Shown: one piece after another, positions 13,506 to 29,101 of the stretch
Position numbering within the stretch: the first letter of the stretch is position 1
Layout of the letters: each line of letters starts with the position of its first letter
Assembly (NCBI GenBank): GCA_007922225.1
Contig: ML679969.1
Coordinates: 2,765,236 to 2,829,235, forward strand
DNA from: Emydura subglobosa
Lineage: Eukaryota > Chordata > Testudines > Chelidae
Reading direction: 5' to 3'
DNA length: 64,000 nucleotides
Translations under genes and position numbers: made by a program
Notes under the pieces: generated by a model
Database searches by the model: none
Seen by the model: only the letters and a program-made list of their open reading frames with translations
What the model was told of the DNA's origin: nothing

Positions 13506-14549
13506 TTGCTGGGGGTATATATTTTTTTTGTCTCTATCCTGATCCACACAGCCATCTAAATCAGCACCATGATATAAACCCCTAATCGTTGGGATTTTAG
13601 AGGCTAGTTCAGTCTGTTTATTCCTTTGACAAATCTTCATTGCATCCTGCTATGGGCCAGTGGCTCTCTAAACCAAACTATTGATTGTTGGAGGAAATCT
13701 TTCCTTGAATGTGCTGGCTTACATTGGCTGACCCTAGATTCAGCTTGTGTAAATACCCACTGCATTTGTGGGGATCCATGGGGAGGAGGGCCATGCCTAC
13801 CACTGCATTCCTGAACAGCTGTCTCTTGACAGCTGCCCCTTAGCCTCAGTCTGTGTTGAGATCTGCCAGCAACTTGCTGGGACTCCTGGTTGCTCGTCTT
13901 CTCCCATGGAGGATGGGCATGCTGCTGATCTTATTTGCATGGGCATCTTTCTCCTCCTCCTTCACTTCTGTGAACTGCAAAGTTGCTAAAAGTTTTCCAT
14001 TATCTGCACAGAATCCAGGCTGCCTCCTTGCAGAGCAAACCCAGCCTGCAGAATGCAGCTGGCTCAGTGGCAGGGCATGGACAAGCTCCCTGGATTGAAC
14101 TCTTAGCTATGTCCTAGCTAACTTACAGAAATGAGGGCGGTCTCCCAACTGGGTCTGGCTGGCCTGGGGAAGATCTGCTTTGGGACTGGCTCTGAAGTAC
14201 TGATTTTACCCCTCTCCTTTCCCACAAAAAAAATGTTTCACTTGTCTGAGCTGGTTAGCCTCTGTCCTCTTGAATCATGATACTCTGCCTATGGGCTGTG
14301 CAGGAACAGCCACAGTTCAAAGGGACAGTGAATTGTACTGTCTGCATATACGAGATGGCTCCTTTTTACTATCTGCTTTAGCTAGTCTCGCTAGAGCAGA
14401 ATGCTTTGTATTTGGGGGGTTGGCACCCTCGGTGAGGGAACTTTCTGCTCCAATAGGCTGGGCATTTGTGAGTGGAAGGGGACCAGCTTTTGAGCTTAGA
14501 GCTTTTCAAGTCTGGGAAACTGTCTGTCACTACTGAACATCTTTCCCAG
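13506..14549. other. noncoding, nothing recognised
   Basis: Several overlapping 60-90 codon frames on the + strand (13626-14536) show no domain or consistent coding signal. Confidence 0.35.
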
Positions 14550-14870
14550 CCCTGAAGAAGAGCTTTGACAACGTGTCTTTCACCAAGAGAGGTTGGGCCA
14601 ATAAAAGATTTGTGATGGAATGGGTGAGGTAGTTACCCAGGTCATCTTGATTGACTTTTGAATACAGCCCCAACATTAGAGTGGATTTTCTGAAAAGATC
14701 CCTGGGAATATTGGAGAGCGTGGGTGAGGTAATCTTACTGGACCAGCTGCTGTTGATAAGATGACTTTAAGTTGGTCCAGTAAAAATTACCTCCCCCCAC
14801 CTTGTCTTGAATATCCTGGAACTGCCACCGCTACACCAACACTGCATGCAATAGTGGAACGACAGTCAGG
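14550..14870 (+). repeat. dispersed repeat (ttggtccaataaaag family), two partial copies
   Basis: 14550-14630 carries ctgaagaagagcttt then gttgggccaataaaagattt. 14712-14870 carries ttggtccagtaaaaattacctcc, then accttgtcttgaatatcctgga and ccaacactgcatgcaa. The same family appears reverse-complemented at 23318-23415. The family name is not known to me. Confidence 0.5.
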
Positions 14871-15035
14871 TTAACCTGCCATCAAAATAACCGAATCCTG
14901 TCTCAACTTTCCATTAACGGATAGAAATATTGTCTGGCAGCTCTATGGCTTGATGGAGAACAGCTCCGTCTCCAAATGACCAAGTCGGGTTGGTGAAGGG
15001 TAACTGCCTCGCTATAAGACTCCTTTGTAAGGTTT

Positions 15036-15958
15036 TTGATTTACTACCACATGATGGTTGGATTTAAAAAATATCCAAAGAAACTCTTCAATGGGATGAA
15101 GAACTGGCTGATGGACAGATTTCAAAGTACTTGTCAATGGGAAGTTGTCTGTCAGGGTTCCACAGGGATTGGTTCTAGGCTTGATGCACTCTGTGATCTG
15201 GAAGTAAACCTAAAATACTCTGGATTTTTAATGAGCTTGGTTTACCTCCCATCCCCATTAAAACCAGGCATTTTAGTACAAAATGTCAAATGGCATTGTA
15301 TATCTAGGCATGCAGGCTACGTTGGTTCACAAATGGCCAGCCTACAGCATAGGTGACTGCAAAGCAGTGAGGTCTGCTAGGAATGTAAGCATCCTGAAGG
15401 ACAAGCAACTCAACATGAACCTTCAGCGTGAAACTGTAGCAAAAAGGGCTGGTGCGAAGCTGGATGTATAACCAGAGAGTAGGAGGCGAGTCATTAAACC
15501 TCTGCATGTGGTGGTACTGAGGCCAGCTGGGTTCAGCCGTCAACATCAAGATGCCCAAACAAATAGTTTGTGGTGCTTCTCTGCCCCCTTCAATCTGGCT
15601 GGATTAAATGCCATGCCAGTGTGATTTAAAAGCTCTACTCTTAGTTTATCATAGACAGCTAAGAGGTGACTTGTTTGGTGTAGAAATAGTCACAGTGCAA
15701 GAACAAAAGGTACTAAGAGCTCTCAAATGTAGCGGAGAAAGACCTAGCAAGAACATGACTGGAAGTTGAAGCCACATAAATTCAAGCCAGAAACTGGGCA
15801 CATGCTTCAACAATGAGTCATCTACCATTGGCCTAAACAACTAACGGAAATAGTGGCTTGTCCCAAAGCGAAGACTGGATCTCTTTCTAGAAGAGGTGAA
15901 ACTGAATGGCCTCTGAGCAACTGGAAATCACTCTAATGGACCTCCTGGTCTTAAACTT
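15036..15958 (+). mobile_element. CR1 LINE 3' fragment (decayed ORF2 end)
   Basis: Successive matches to the CR1 reverse-transcriptase region: agaactggctgatggacagatt, ggttccacagggattggttctagg, gcaacgtgaaactgtagcaaaaagggct-like sequence near 15424-15450, ctggaagttgaagcc, and a degraded tail taatggacctcctggtcttaaac. Frames are broken, so it is inactive. Conceptual fragments include NWLMDRFQS and KDKQLNMNLQRE. Confidence 0.7.
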
Positions 15959-17285
15959 TATTCACATCAGAGGGCAGCTGAATGATAAGGATGAAAGCTT
16001 AATTTGGGCCCTTCCAGTGCTTGAAACAGTTGGGGTTCAGTCACCCTATGGGATTATGGCTCTTGAGGGCTGGATGTTAATGCATGTGGCCCACGGGAAT
16101 AGAATCCATCCACCCAGCAGAGACACCCTCCCTGCTCTTCCTCTGCTACTGCTGGCCCTGCTTTCCCAGCCACTCCTGCCAACATATTTCTGTTCAGCTA
16201 TGGGACATCTCCTCCCAGGCCTGTAACGCTGCACAGCCTCCGCATGGGCGTTCCTGCGCTAGGCCAGCCTCTTCCCCCTGACCCCAGCTCTCATAGGCTT
16301 TGTGGCATTTACCAGCCTTCCCTTGGCAACCAGCTCTGGGTCTGCTGTCTCCAGGACTAAAGCGGCACAGCACTTGTGCCTCTCTCAGGTCACTCTGTTC
16401 TGTATCCTCTAGTGTCCGAATCCACTTCTGGGCTGCTGCCTTTCCCAGAGTGACCAGTGGCCCCCTCTAAGCCATTCTAAAGCAGGTGTGAGTAGGCGGC
16501 AGCTGAACTGGTGTGTAACTACTATCCATGCTTCTCTACAGAATACTCCCTTTCCAATTTCCTCTGCAGCTATTGTCCAGCTATAACTGGAGGGCGGGGG
16601 ATGCAAGCTCTTCCAGTTTCTTAATCTGCTGACTAGTTTTCAGGGGTTTAACATCATGAAGATTCCTGGCTGGCTCAGTTTCAGGTTCCCTGACAGGCTA
16701 TAATCGGCCCTTCAAACAATTGACAATCTCCATTGAAACGGCACAAAATAGACATCTGCAATTTTCCCTGCTTTCACATAAGGAGAGAAGCTCTGACAGT
16801 CCGATTGCCTCCCCAGGGAAGGGAGTCTTCTAAAACCAGGCTGCTCGCATGGTCTTGCCCTCCCGTGTAATGGTGGGGCTAGAATGGCTGCTTGGCGCTA
16901 ATTGCCTCTAGTGTGGCAAGAGGGCAAGATCCCGACCCAGTTTGAAGCTGCTACAAATGGGATTCTGGTCTTCTACAGAAACACAAGGCCTGTACTGCCC
17001 TGCAGTTTGCATGGTCCCTTGCACTAGTGCAAGATGGATGTGGCACTTGTTAGCATCTTTCTTGTGCAAAGTGGGATGCAAGTGATTTCATGGTGTCCAC
17101 AGGAGCAATGCTGCAGTCTAAACTACAGGATTTCAGAGCAATGCTGTCCCTCTTAGCTAGGGGGCAGGAGACATTTAAAGGCTTGTGAGAGGAATGCCAA
17201 ACTTCTGTCATGCAACAGCCATGCTCATGTACTGGTTGAAGGCCTGCAAATCCAAAGTCTTGCACCAGTAGTTCTGCAAATATCT
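15959..17285. other. noncoding, nothing recognised
   Basis: Mixed sequence without an identifiable exon or repeat. Confidence 0.35.
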
Positions 17286-17485
17286 AAGGGCTTGTCTATG
17301 CTTGAAGCACTACAGCAGCAAAACTGCAGCCGCTCCCCTGTAGACCCTCCCTATAATGAGGGGAGGGGTTCTACTATCACATAGTTAATCCACTTCCAAG
17401 AGGCAGTAGCTAGGTTGGCAAGAGAATTCTTCCACTGACAGTGTCTACAGTGGGATTAGGTTGTCTTAACTGTCCCTCAAGGGTG
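17286..17485 (+). mobile_element. DNA-transposon-like element (ggcttgtcta family)
   Basis: Opens with gggcttgtctatgcttgaag, has an internal tagttaatccacttccaagaggcagtagctagg, and ends with gtgtctacagtgggattaggttg and caagggtgtgg. It resembles the elements at 30199-30470 and 55398-55465. Confidence 0.45.
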
Positions 17486-17847
17486 TGGAGTTCTCATATC
17501 CTGAGCAACATAGCTGGGCCAGTCTAACTCTAGCATAGACCAGACATTTGTCTGTGGACAAGACCAACGCTTTCCTTTCTATGTCCATATGTTTCCGCAA
17601 GCCTTCTGGTGGCCTGCAGAATGACAAGGCTCCACTGGTGATGTGTGACCCATAGTTACCAGAATTCCATACACCATCCTGAGTGGAAGGGGGAAATCTG
17701 TCTAGGCACAAGGCCAGACACAGCTTGTTTAGTGGTGGGAACCCTTGCAATTTAAAAGTTACACATCAGTAAAGCCCTCATCCCAAAGATCCCCTTCAGG
17801 CAACGGCTGTTGGTTACCCTAACTCAGGGAACCATTAGGGAAGGGCT

Positions 17848-18035
17848 GGATGGCAGATGGTATAATGCCACTACAGAAATCCATGATATGCCAACACCTT
17901 GAATACTGTGTGCAGGTCAGGTGTGTCCTTTTTTAAAAAAGAAACCAAAAAACCCCTGTATAAAAGAGCTGGAAAAGGTAGAGAGGCAACAGTGATCAGG
18001 AGTATGGAACACCTTCCATGTGAAGAGAGAGTAAA
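17848..18035 (+). mobile_element. CR1 LINE fragment, 5' half of a split copy
   Basis: Matches CR1 as gcagatggtataatgccacta, aaatccatgatatgcc, ccttgaatactgtgtgcag, gagctggaaaaggtagagag and tatggaacaccttccatgtga. The CR1 similarity resumes at 19108 after about 1.07 kb. Confidence 0.65.
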
Positions 18036-19107
18036 CACTGTGATTAGCAGGGAGTGTGACCAAAAGCACCTCTGTATTCACAGCATACACAGAATTGTAG
18101 TAATCTTGGTGCAAAATACACCTTGTGAGATCATTGAAACCAATAACGCACTGATCTTCAATATTTAATGTGTATTGAGAGATGCACCTGTACTGAAATT
18201 ATGACTCATCAGGTAAACACACTGTAGTCTGGGGAGGGGATAAATGTTTCTCTCAGACCACAGACAAGTTGCTGCCTCCCGTCGGGTGTCATCAAAGTTG
18301 ACTGCCAGTCACCAGGCAAGTCCTCCTTTTTGATGACAAAGGAGGGGGCAGGAACAGATGGATCTGCATTTTGGCAAACCACATAGAATCTTTCACCATT
18401 AGACTCTGGTTCTGTCCTAGCAGCTGGAATTAACTTTTGTCTAGGGGAAACTCAAGAAAATGCCTATCAAAGGGTCTCTGCACTATAAAAGTTGGGCAAA
18501 AATACCTGGGTTCTCTGTCACCTAAGACAACCAAGGAAACAGCCCTCTGCCTCTGGGGGGAGATCCTGACCTGAGAATTTGGTCAGCCCCATTGCTGGGA
18601 TCATGTGGTAAGGATTTTTAACTTGCGTTTTAGCTTCCAAGAGGCAGTTGCCTTTATTTTTCTTAGTACCATTACCTTGTACTGACTTAAATGAACCAAG
18701 TAATCTAAACTAAACTAATCCAGTAGTGGCTTTTTTTGGTTATGGCTTTTTGTTTTTGTGGGTTTTTTATAAACTGAAGTAGCAAATGGAATATTGACCC
18801 TTTACAGGGGCAACTGATCTGCTGTGTCCAGCCCTCTCAGACAGATATTGAAGAACAGATATGGGGAAAATTTGGGACTTGGAGTGTGGTGATCACCTTG
18901 CAAGTAGTAACTAAGGCTGGTGGAGGCCAAGGTGTGACATGTTGCTGCTGGGGTCAGAGTTGTGGGACCAGGGCACTCAGGGTATGGCTGTCAGTCTGTT
19001 TGTGAGCAGCCCAGGATGGAAGCTACAACAGCAAATCACTGAGGCACCCAAGGCTGCAGGGCAGGGGTGACACAACCCTGTTGGTCTGGATTGCACCCCA
19101 GAATGTG
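18036..19107. other. 1.07-kb segment interrupting a CR1 copy
   Basis: This DNA separates two consecutive portions of the same CR1 region. It has no recognisable ORF. Internal oddities are an oligo-T/G stretch at 18725-18768 and the phrase cttccaagaggcagttgcc at 18635-18653. It may be an inserted element of unidentified family. Confidence 0.4.
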
Positions 19108-19565
19108 ACAGGGATATGATGGAGGTCCATAAATCACAAATGGTGTGGGGGAAAGTGAAGAGGTATTTCTCCATAATACAAAAACAATTTTATTGGCTGA
19201 CCTCTTAATAGGCATGGATCTAAAACCAAAGCCTGTACCTCTTGACACAACACAGTCAACCTGTGGAACTCACTGCCAGGGGATGTTGTGAAGGCCAAAA
19301 CTATAACGGGCTCAAGAGTACCTGGAGGATGGGTCCCTCACTGACTGACAACTAGCTAAAATGGTCAGGGATGCAACCTCATGCTCTGGGTGTCCCTAAG
19401 CCTCTGACTGCCAGATGCTGGGCCTGGGTAACAGGATGGCTCACTTGATGATCACCCTCTTCTGTTCATTCCCTTTGAAGCATCTGGCATTGGCTGCTGT
19501 TGGAAGACCGGATACTGGGCTAGATGGACCATGGGTCTGATGCAGCATGGCCATTCTTATATGCT
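19108..19565 (+). mobile_element. CR1 LINE 3' end, second half of a split copy
   Basis: Contains gggatatgatggaggtccataaat, cacagtcaacctgtggaactc, gatgttgtgaaggccaa, ctgttcattccctttgaag, and the CR1 terminus gggctagatggaccatgggtctg then cagcatggccattcttat. Confidence 0.85.
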
Positions 19566-22059
19566 GACTCTTTTCCCGGGCACTCAGTCATGATTGCCTT
19601 TGCCATCAAAGCCAGGGTGGTTTGATCTGTGTCTCCTGTGAACATCCTAGAAGCCTTTGAATGACCTTTAGAACGTTCTTCCTCCTCATGCAGGAAGGTG
19701 GGCTTTTAAGATGGGGTGAAAAGCTTCCTTAGAGGTGGGGCATAAAGGGTGGTAGGATTAGTGACCGGCTCAGTATAGTCAGTTTTTCTAGGCTATTTCT
19801 GGACTGCCTTAGGAAAGATGCAGTGAATTAAGACCCTTGTTAAATTGGTCCCTGTGGCTTGGCTTTCTGTACCTATACTGCTATTATCCTCTGATCTTTA
19901 CATAAACTGTCTCTCTTGAAGGCTGGTGGCTATCCAGGCTTTGCCTTTCACAAAGGATTATCCTTCTGTATCTGAATTTTGACAGCCCTTTCAAGAACTG
20001 AAACCATTCCCATGTCTCTCATTTTCAAGATAATGAGATTAATTATACTGAGATTTGTCTCTTCAATGGTATATTTGAGGAACTAGTTATATTTTGACTG
20101 CTTTCTTTTCCCTTGTTCTCTGTAGTTTGCTGGGTTTGTATTGCTTAATCCCTCCTATTCAGAATCTCTCTCTCCTTTGCTTCTAATTAGTATCTAGAAG
20201 GGTAATTGGACTGAGTGGTCCTTCCAGAGGAAGATGGCTTTGCATAAAAATTGCAGGGAGGCTGAGAGTTCATAACTTGGTCCAATGTGCTAGGGATTCG
20301 CGCTCAGCTTCAACAGTCAAAGCATGATTTAAGCAAAGGGCTTGACTATCGCTGGCTTGCTAAAGTAACAGAGATGCAGAGCGATGGGTGTCTGAGTCAA
20401 CTGGCAGCTAACTGTGTCCCAAGTAATGAGTGTGCTAGCCGTTCCGCTAAAGCGAACAGCCATGTGTCTAAATAAAATGCCTGGCATGGAAACAGGGCTA
20501 CACTAGCCAGAGAGGCAAATCTCTCTAGGAACAAGGCTCAGAACCGAATACTCTAACCTGGAGCTGAGCACTGAGATGCCTTGACTGCTAGATCTCCAGG
20601 AACTTGACTGTCTCTGAAGATGGAGCTGTCCTCTGAACAATGCTCTAGTCACTCTCAAATACAGTCTGGGACCCTGGCTGTCAATCAGGTGACTCACAAG
20701 ACCCAGTTAACATAGTAAGTGTCTGCCAGATCTCTTCTTGAGGGAGACCTTACAACTATGACCTTATGCTAGCCTCTCCATAAGGAGGAGAGGGAGCTTC
20801 TCCAGAAGCTGGAGCCACAGCAGGCTTCAGTACAGAAGTGAGCTGCATTCTCAAAGCAGCATGCCTTCATCTAGTTGCTGTAACTACAGGCTGGTATAGC
20901 TGATGGCTCCTGGCTGGAGGGCCTCCTGGCTTGCTCTATTGGTGCAAAACCACTGCCTCTTCCTCCCCCCCCCCCTCGGAGTTTTGCCAGTGGGGTGAAC
21001 TCTCAGTTGAGGGACTTACACTCAAGTCTTGGGCTGTTTGCAGATCACCCCTGCCAGATAGCACCCACCGGCTGGATTCAGACCTGGGGCAGTAACAGTA
21101 CATATTCAGCTGCCTTCATTAAACCCTCTGCTGATGCATTCATCTTCCACTCAGTGAAGTGTTGCTGGACCATAACGTGTTAACACTCTTTTCCAACCTC
21201 TCCCTAGAAGGGTGGGCTCCCTAGAACTCCATTAGCCTGGAGCCACTTCATAGACAGCCCAATGCAGCCTCTAAAAAGTTCCTATTGGTTACCCAGGAGA
21301 TGGCAGCATCTCAGTAGGGCTACAGCATACATCCATGGGATTCTAGTGCTCTGCTCCAGCAAGCAGTGCCAGTATCGAAGACCAGGTGCGTTCAGGTGAC
21401 ACTAGCTTCCGCTTGCATTCTGCTCCCCTGTACTCATGTATCTCAGGCCTCCCAATCAGCTTGTAGAGCAAAACTGTTAACCTGAGGTTCCACACTGCAC
21501 TAACAGCAATCTCGCTAATGGAGTGCCACGTTCCAATTAAGACTGAAGACGAAGACTTCATTACTGGGCTCAGGCATCAAAGCGATATACGTAAAGACAG
21601 GGAGTGGGTTAGCCAGTCCATCGGTAATTACAGTGCCAGTGTGAATAGATGAACATAAAACCATTAGAGTAATTTGACTATCTAACGAGGCGCTGTGATG
21701 TTTTATGCATGGTGGCTAATTTTACCCTGGCAATCTCCTATATTTAACATCATTAATCATTGTTGATTCCCACAGGACTGGATCCCTGATTGGTGTCAGA
21801 TGCATCACGGGAGGAAAGGGGGCTTTTAAAAAACCCTTTCCTCCTGCTGGAACTGAAGCCAGTTCAAGGGCGTTTGTGCAAGCAAGGAGATAATCGGAGC
21901 ATTTCTGAGCAGGAGGGGCAGACCAATGCAGTGCCCTCCCCCCACGCCTAACCTCTGTTCCCCTTTTCTCATGTTCTGCAGGCCTCTAACCTGAAGTGTC
22001 TGCTGTGGTCTTGCTTCCTTTCCCTAATCCCTGTGCACTTACGCCAGTGGAAACCGGGG

Positions 22060-22086
22060 TTTTTTTTTTTTTTTTTTTTTTTTTTT
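22060..22086. repeat. poly-T tract (27 bp)
   Basis: Uninterrupted T run. Confidence 0.9.
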
Positions 22087-22779
22087 GGTAAAGGTAGTTG
22101 GTGCTTAACTGCTGTGCTGAAAAGCACTCTATCCTCCTTGATCTCAGGGTGTGGGGAGGAAATTCTAGGTAATACAAGCTTCTTGGTCACTGACCATGAT
22201 GCAAAAAACTGACCACAGCAGAATCCTGTCAGGAAATAGTGACCCAGCATCTAACTGCATTTTGACTTGGCAAATACATAGGTAGATAGAACTGTTCTAG
22301 CATCTCTGCTTTAAGATGAGGTGCTCAGACGTGTGCGTGCAAGCACACCTTGGTTTAAAAGGCTTTTAGATGCCCTCTCTGCATTGCTGGGATTGCAGTG
22401 TAGCTCCAGTCAGGGCTTTTGGCAAACACCTTTCTGATAAAAATGAAGGTTTTTGTGACACTCTCAATGCAACTTCCCAGGAAATAGCATTTCCAAGTTT
22501 CAGCCACATCTGGCTGAAACATTTAACCAGAAAGCAATGCAAACTGGCCATGACTAGAATACTAGATTTCAGCTAACTGAATGCTAGTCTTCTGTTGCTT
22601 TGATAACCAGGCACTGAGGTTTTTAGGTCTAGCACAAATTCTAGGATGTAGAAATAGTAGAAGAAGCTGTATGGGAAGGCATCCTGAGATCTGTATTCTC
22701 AAACAGTCTCCAGAGGCTTACCTCTAATCCTGCCAGAGCAGTCTCATGAGGACAGCTGTGTGAATACCAATTTTTTCAG

Positions 22780-23010
22780 CTCATTGGCAGTTACCCAAAA
22801 ATCACTTCCCCTTTTTTTGAATCAAAACATCATGTCTTGATTTCAAGCATTTCTTAAAGTGAAAACTAAAAAAATCAAGTCACTTCAAAAATAGCAAAAC
22901 AACTTGAATGTTCAAATTTAAAGCAATTTGGCAAAACCCATGTTTGGCTGTAGCCAAATCTGCATTTTGCCATAGAGCTTGGTCATTTTTTGCACATCTC
23001 TACTTCATGA
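22780..23010. repeat. AT-rich dispersed repeat (same family as window start)
   Basis: Phrases such as aaaatcacttcccc, tcaaaacatcatg, gaaaactaaaaaaatcaag and cttggtcattttttgcacatc resemble the 1-500 element. Confidence 0.35.
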
Positions 23011-23317
23011 GGTGAGGCTTTCTGCTAACAAAACAAAACTGCAAAATCAACAGGGAAGCAATCCAACCTGCAAACCCCAATTTCTCCCTGCAAACACTGG
23101 TCCTTGGAATATCTGCAGACCGCTAAATATTTAATCTCTCTCTGATGCCTATCGTGCAACCCATCTTCCAAAGCAATCCCAAATTCAACATTCAGGCCAC
23201 TACAGGAGGAGATGGGTTTATCTTCACAGCCTTGTTCAAATAGATATCTAGACTTGCTTTCCCTGACCCACTTGGCTAATTAAGCACAATTTCAGTCACC
23301 TTTTCAGCTCTTGTATA

Positions 23318-23415
23318 TGCCTGACAAGGTGAGTGAGTTAATATCTTTTATTGGACCAACTTCTGTCAGTGAAACAAGCATGTGAACTTGCATAGAGCTC
23401 ATCAGGTTGTCAAAG
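23318..23415 (-). repeat. dispersed repeat (ttggtccaataaaag family), reverse copy
   Basis: The + strand reads gtgagtgagttaatatc then ttttattggaccaacttctgtcag and tagagctcatcagg, the reverse complement of the 14550-14870 family. Confidence 0.55.
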
Positions 23416-24485
23416 CTAAATAAAAGGTGGAACCCATCGTTATGCATCAAGAGTTAACACCTTGCAAGAAACCATTCAAGGTAAAGTTGGCAGCTAACAC
23501 CTCTGCAGTCATAGGACAAGAGGGTTAGTGAGTACAGAGTGTTGTAATGAGCCACAATCTAGGGTTTTGCAGAGTTCTGAATTAGATTCCCAGGCTAATC
23601 ACATCTGTTAAGGTTTAGTTCCTTTCAGGGTTGGGGCTGACGGGTCTAATGTGGAGTGATCATTTTGTGAGAAGTGCTTGCACATGGGTGATGGGGTGTT
23701 TTTATCACTCCTGTGTGAGCTCATTTGAAAGCCTAGTGTCTTGTCTGGCTTTCGTAGTTACTGCATTTAGTGCAGAAGATGAGGCAGGCATCTGTAGGAC
23801 CCATGGATCATGAAAGACCTGTTGTGGGGGCTATTGATCATGACCGCAGTGGAGAACTGTTTGCTGGTTTTGGCATCTGTTGTGGCATATGCCTGACTGT
23901 GTATAGATCTCCCTTCTTGGGCCTATTAACAGCTCTTCCAAATGAAGGAGCACAGCCCCCCGAAGGGCAGAGGTTGCAAACTGGATGTCCGAATAAGGAC
24001 TAAAGAGCTGTCCTAACACCGATTTGACTCTTGCCTGTACTCTGCTTTCTTCAGTAACCTTGTCCGTTTCTGACATGGTCTGGACAGCTGGCAGTCTCCC
24101 GCCCCCCACCTCGGTCAGAATCTTATTAGCTATGTTTACATGGCAGGGATGTCAAGCGATTAATTTTTAATGGCTTGGTTTATTGCATGTATGAATGGTT
24201 TAGTGAGTAATTTCCACATTTAAGTGATTAATTCCCTAGAGTTTGGAGGGACTGGTTAGCTTGTACATTAATCAGGACTTCAGCATGCCAAGGAGCGATG
24301 AATCAATCCCTGCTGCCAGGGAGAGTAGGGCTTAAAATACCTCCAAGGTACAGGGAGGCTAGGCAGAGCTTTAATTACCCTTTTTTTTTTTCCCCCCTTC
24401 CAGCAAATTTTGTTGCTGGGCCCTGCTATTTCCCTTTCCCAACACACAACAAACCCAGATGTCAATTAGGAGGCTGGCAATGGCG
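23416..24485. other. noncoding, nothing recognised
   Basis: Upstream flank of the candidate proximal actin promoter. Short chance frames only. An oligo-T/C run lies at about 24379-24399. Confidence 0.35.
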
Positions 24486-24561
24486 TGATGTCACACTCGG
24501 CATAAGATTCATGCTCCCCAAGTCCAGTCCATCTGCTCCTGGCAGAGCCATGGTATAAATA
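24486..24561 (+). promoter_or_regulatory. candidate proximal promoter of the actin gene (CRE-like site and TATA box)
   Basis: TATAAATA at 24554-24561 is preceded by TGATGTCA at 24486-24493, one base off the cAMP-response element TGACGTCA. About 2 kb separates this TATA from the coding start, a normal spacing for cytoplasmic actin genes. No convincing CArG (SRF) box was found next to it, which weakens the assignment because such boxes are typical of actin promoters. The call rests on position, the TATA box and the ATG-free exon downstream. Confidence 0.4.
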
Positions 24562-24583
24562 TCACTCCCTTCCACGTGGCAGG

Positions 24584-24730
24584 TGCATACATTAACTGCT
24601 CCGTGGACAGGCACCCTTCTGGCTCTAGCTAGAGTCAGGCTGAGGAGGCATTGGTGAAAGCTGCATCCCCTCCTGCCTCGCTGACTGTGCTCCTGTTCTG
24701 ACCAGTCACTGCCCAGTCTGCTGATCCCAG
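24584..24730 (+). other. candidate untranslated leader exon of the actin gene (proximal)
   Basis: Starting about 30 bases after the TATA box, this stretch has no ATG and ends at a good donor, CCCAG|GTCAGT. An alternative donor, CCTG|GTGAGC, lies at 24766/24767. Splicing to the acceptor at 26598 would remove about 1.87 kb and join an ATG-free leader to the actin start. The transcription start is estimated from TATA spacing only. Confidence 0.35.
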
Positions 24731-28424
<3,694 letters not shown>

Positions 28425-29101
28425 ATCCTGTAGCAAAATGGAAGTGTAAAATGTACCTGGACAATGTGCTGTTCCTTGATGGAAATATCCCTTCCATAAC
28501 TGTTCCCATCTTAAAAGAGCTGTCTGTCTGCTTAAACTATCCTATTTAATATTGCTTTAGAGCCAAGTCCCACTGCATACCACCTAATGCAGTGATCACC
28601 TGTAAAAAGGTGCTTAACCCTGGATGCTAGTGACTCATGGAATGTGCAAGGTTGAGGTAAAACCGAGCTAATGTGAGGCGATGGATCTGTCCCTGATTAA
28701 CAGCAGGTTTTTTTTCTTGTCATTGTACTGTCAAATTCTCAGGGCTAGAGATGAGATTGGTGCAAGATGTATTCAAGGTCAAGCATCTAATGATTAATTA
28801 TTCCATAATTCCTCTTCAGGGGCTGGCAAGTGTAAATGTTAATTGCCACTTGTCTCCCTATTGTACCGGCAGGGATTAAGGGGCCAGTTTGCTTTTTCCA
28901 CCGAACCGCACCAACAAATAGCCATGGGGATAAAAGTTACTCTAAGACACTTGTGCAAGCTACTGTATTCATACTAATTTGCCAAAGAGAATCTCTGTAC
29001 ATTGCCTTAACGATCACTGACACATGCAAACTCTTCCCAAAGTGGAGAATTGTAACATGCAGGGATAGTCCCTGGTGATGAGGAAATTTAATTAAATTAA
29101 A
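28425..29101 (+). other. actin 3' UTR with possible ATTAAA poly(A) signal
   Basis: No AATAAA was found in the first 680 bases after the stop. The first hexamer variants are two overlapping ATTAAA copies at 29091-29101, which would give a 3' UTR of about 690 nt, close to that of beta-actin. I do not recognise the conserved beta- or gamma-actin 3' UTR in this stretch. The true end is unproven. Confidence 0.3.

Larger units (their letters stand above)
19566..23317. other. noncoding, no gene recognised
   Basis: Contains a 27-base poly-T at 22060-22086, an AT-rich repeat patch at about 22780-23010, and a conserved-looking AT-rich block near 21615-21775. No exon was identified. Confidence 0.35.

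Noticed and set aside
24466..24475. CArG (SRF) box near the proximal promoter (gtcaattagg-like sequence)
   Set aside because: It departs from the CC(A/T)6GG consensus at three positions.
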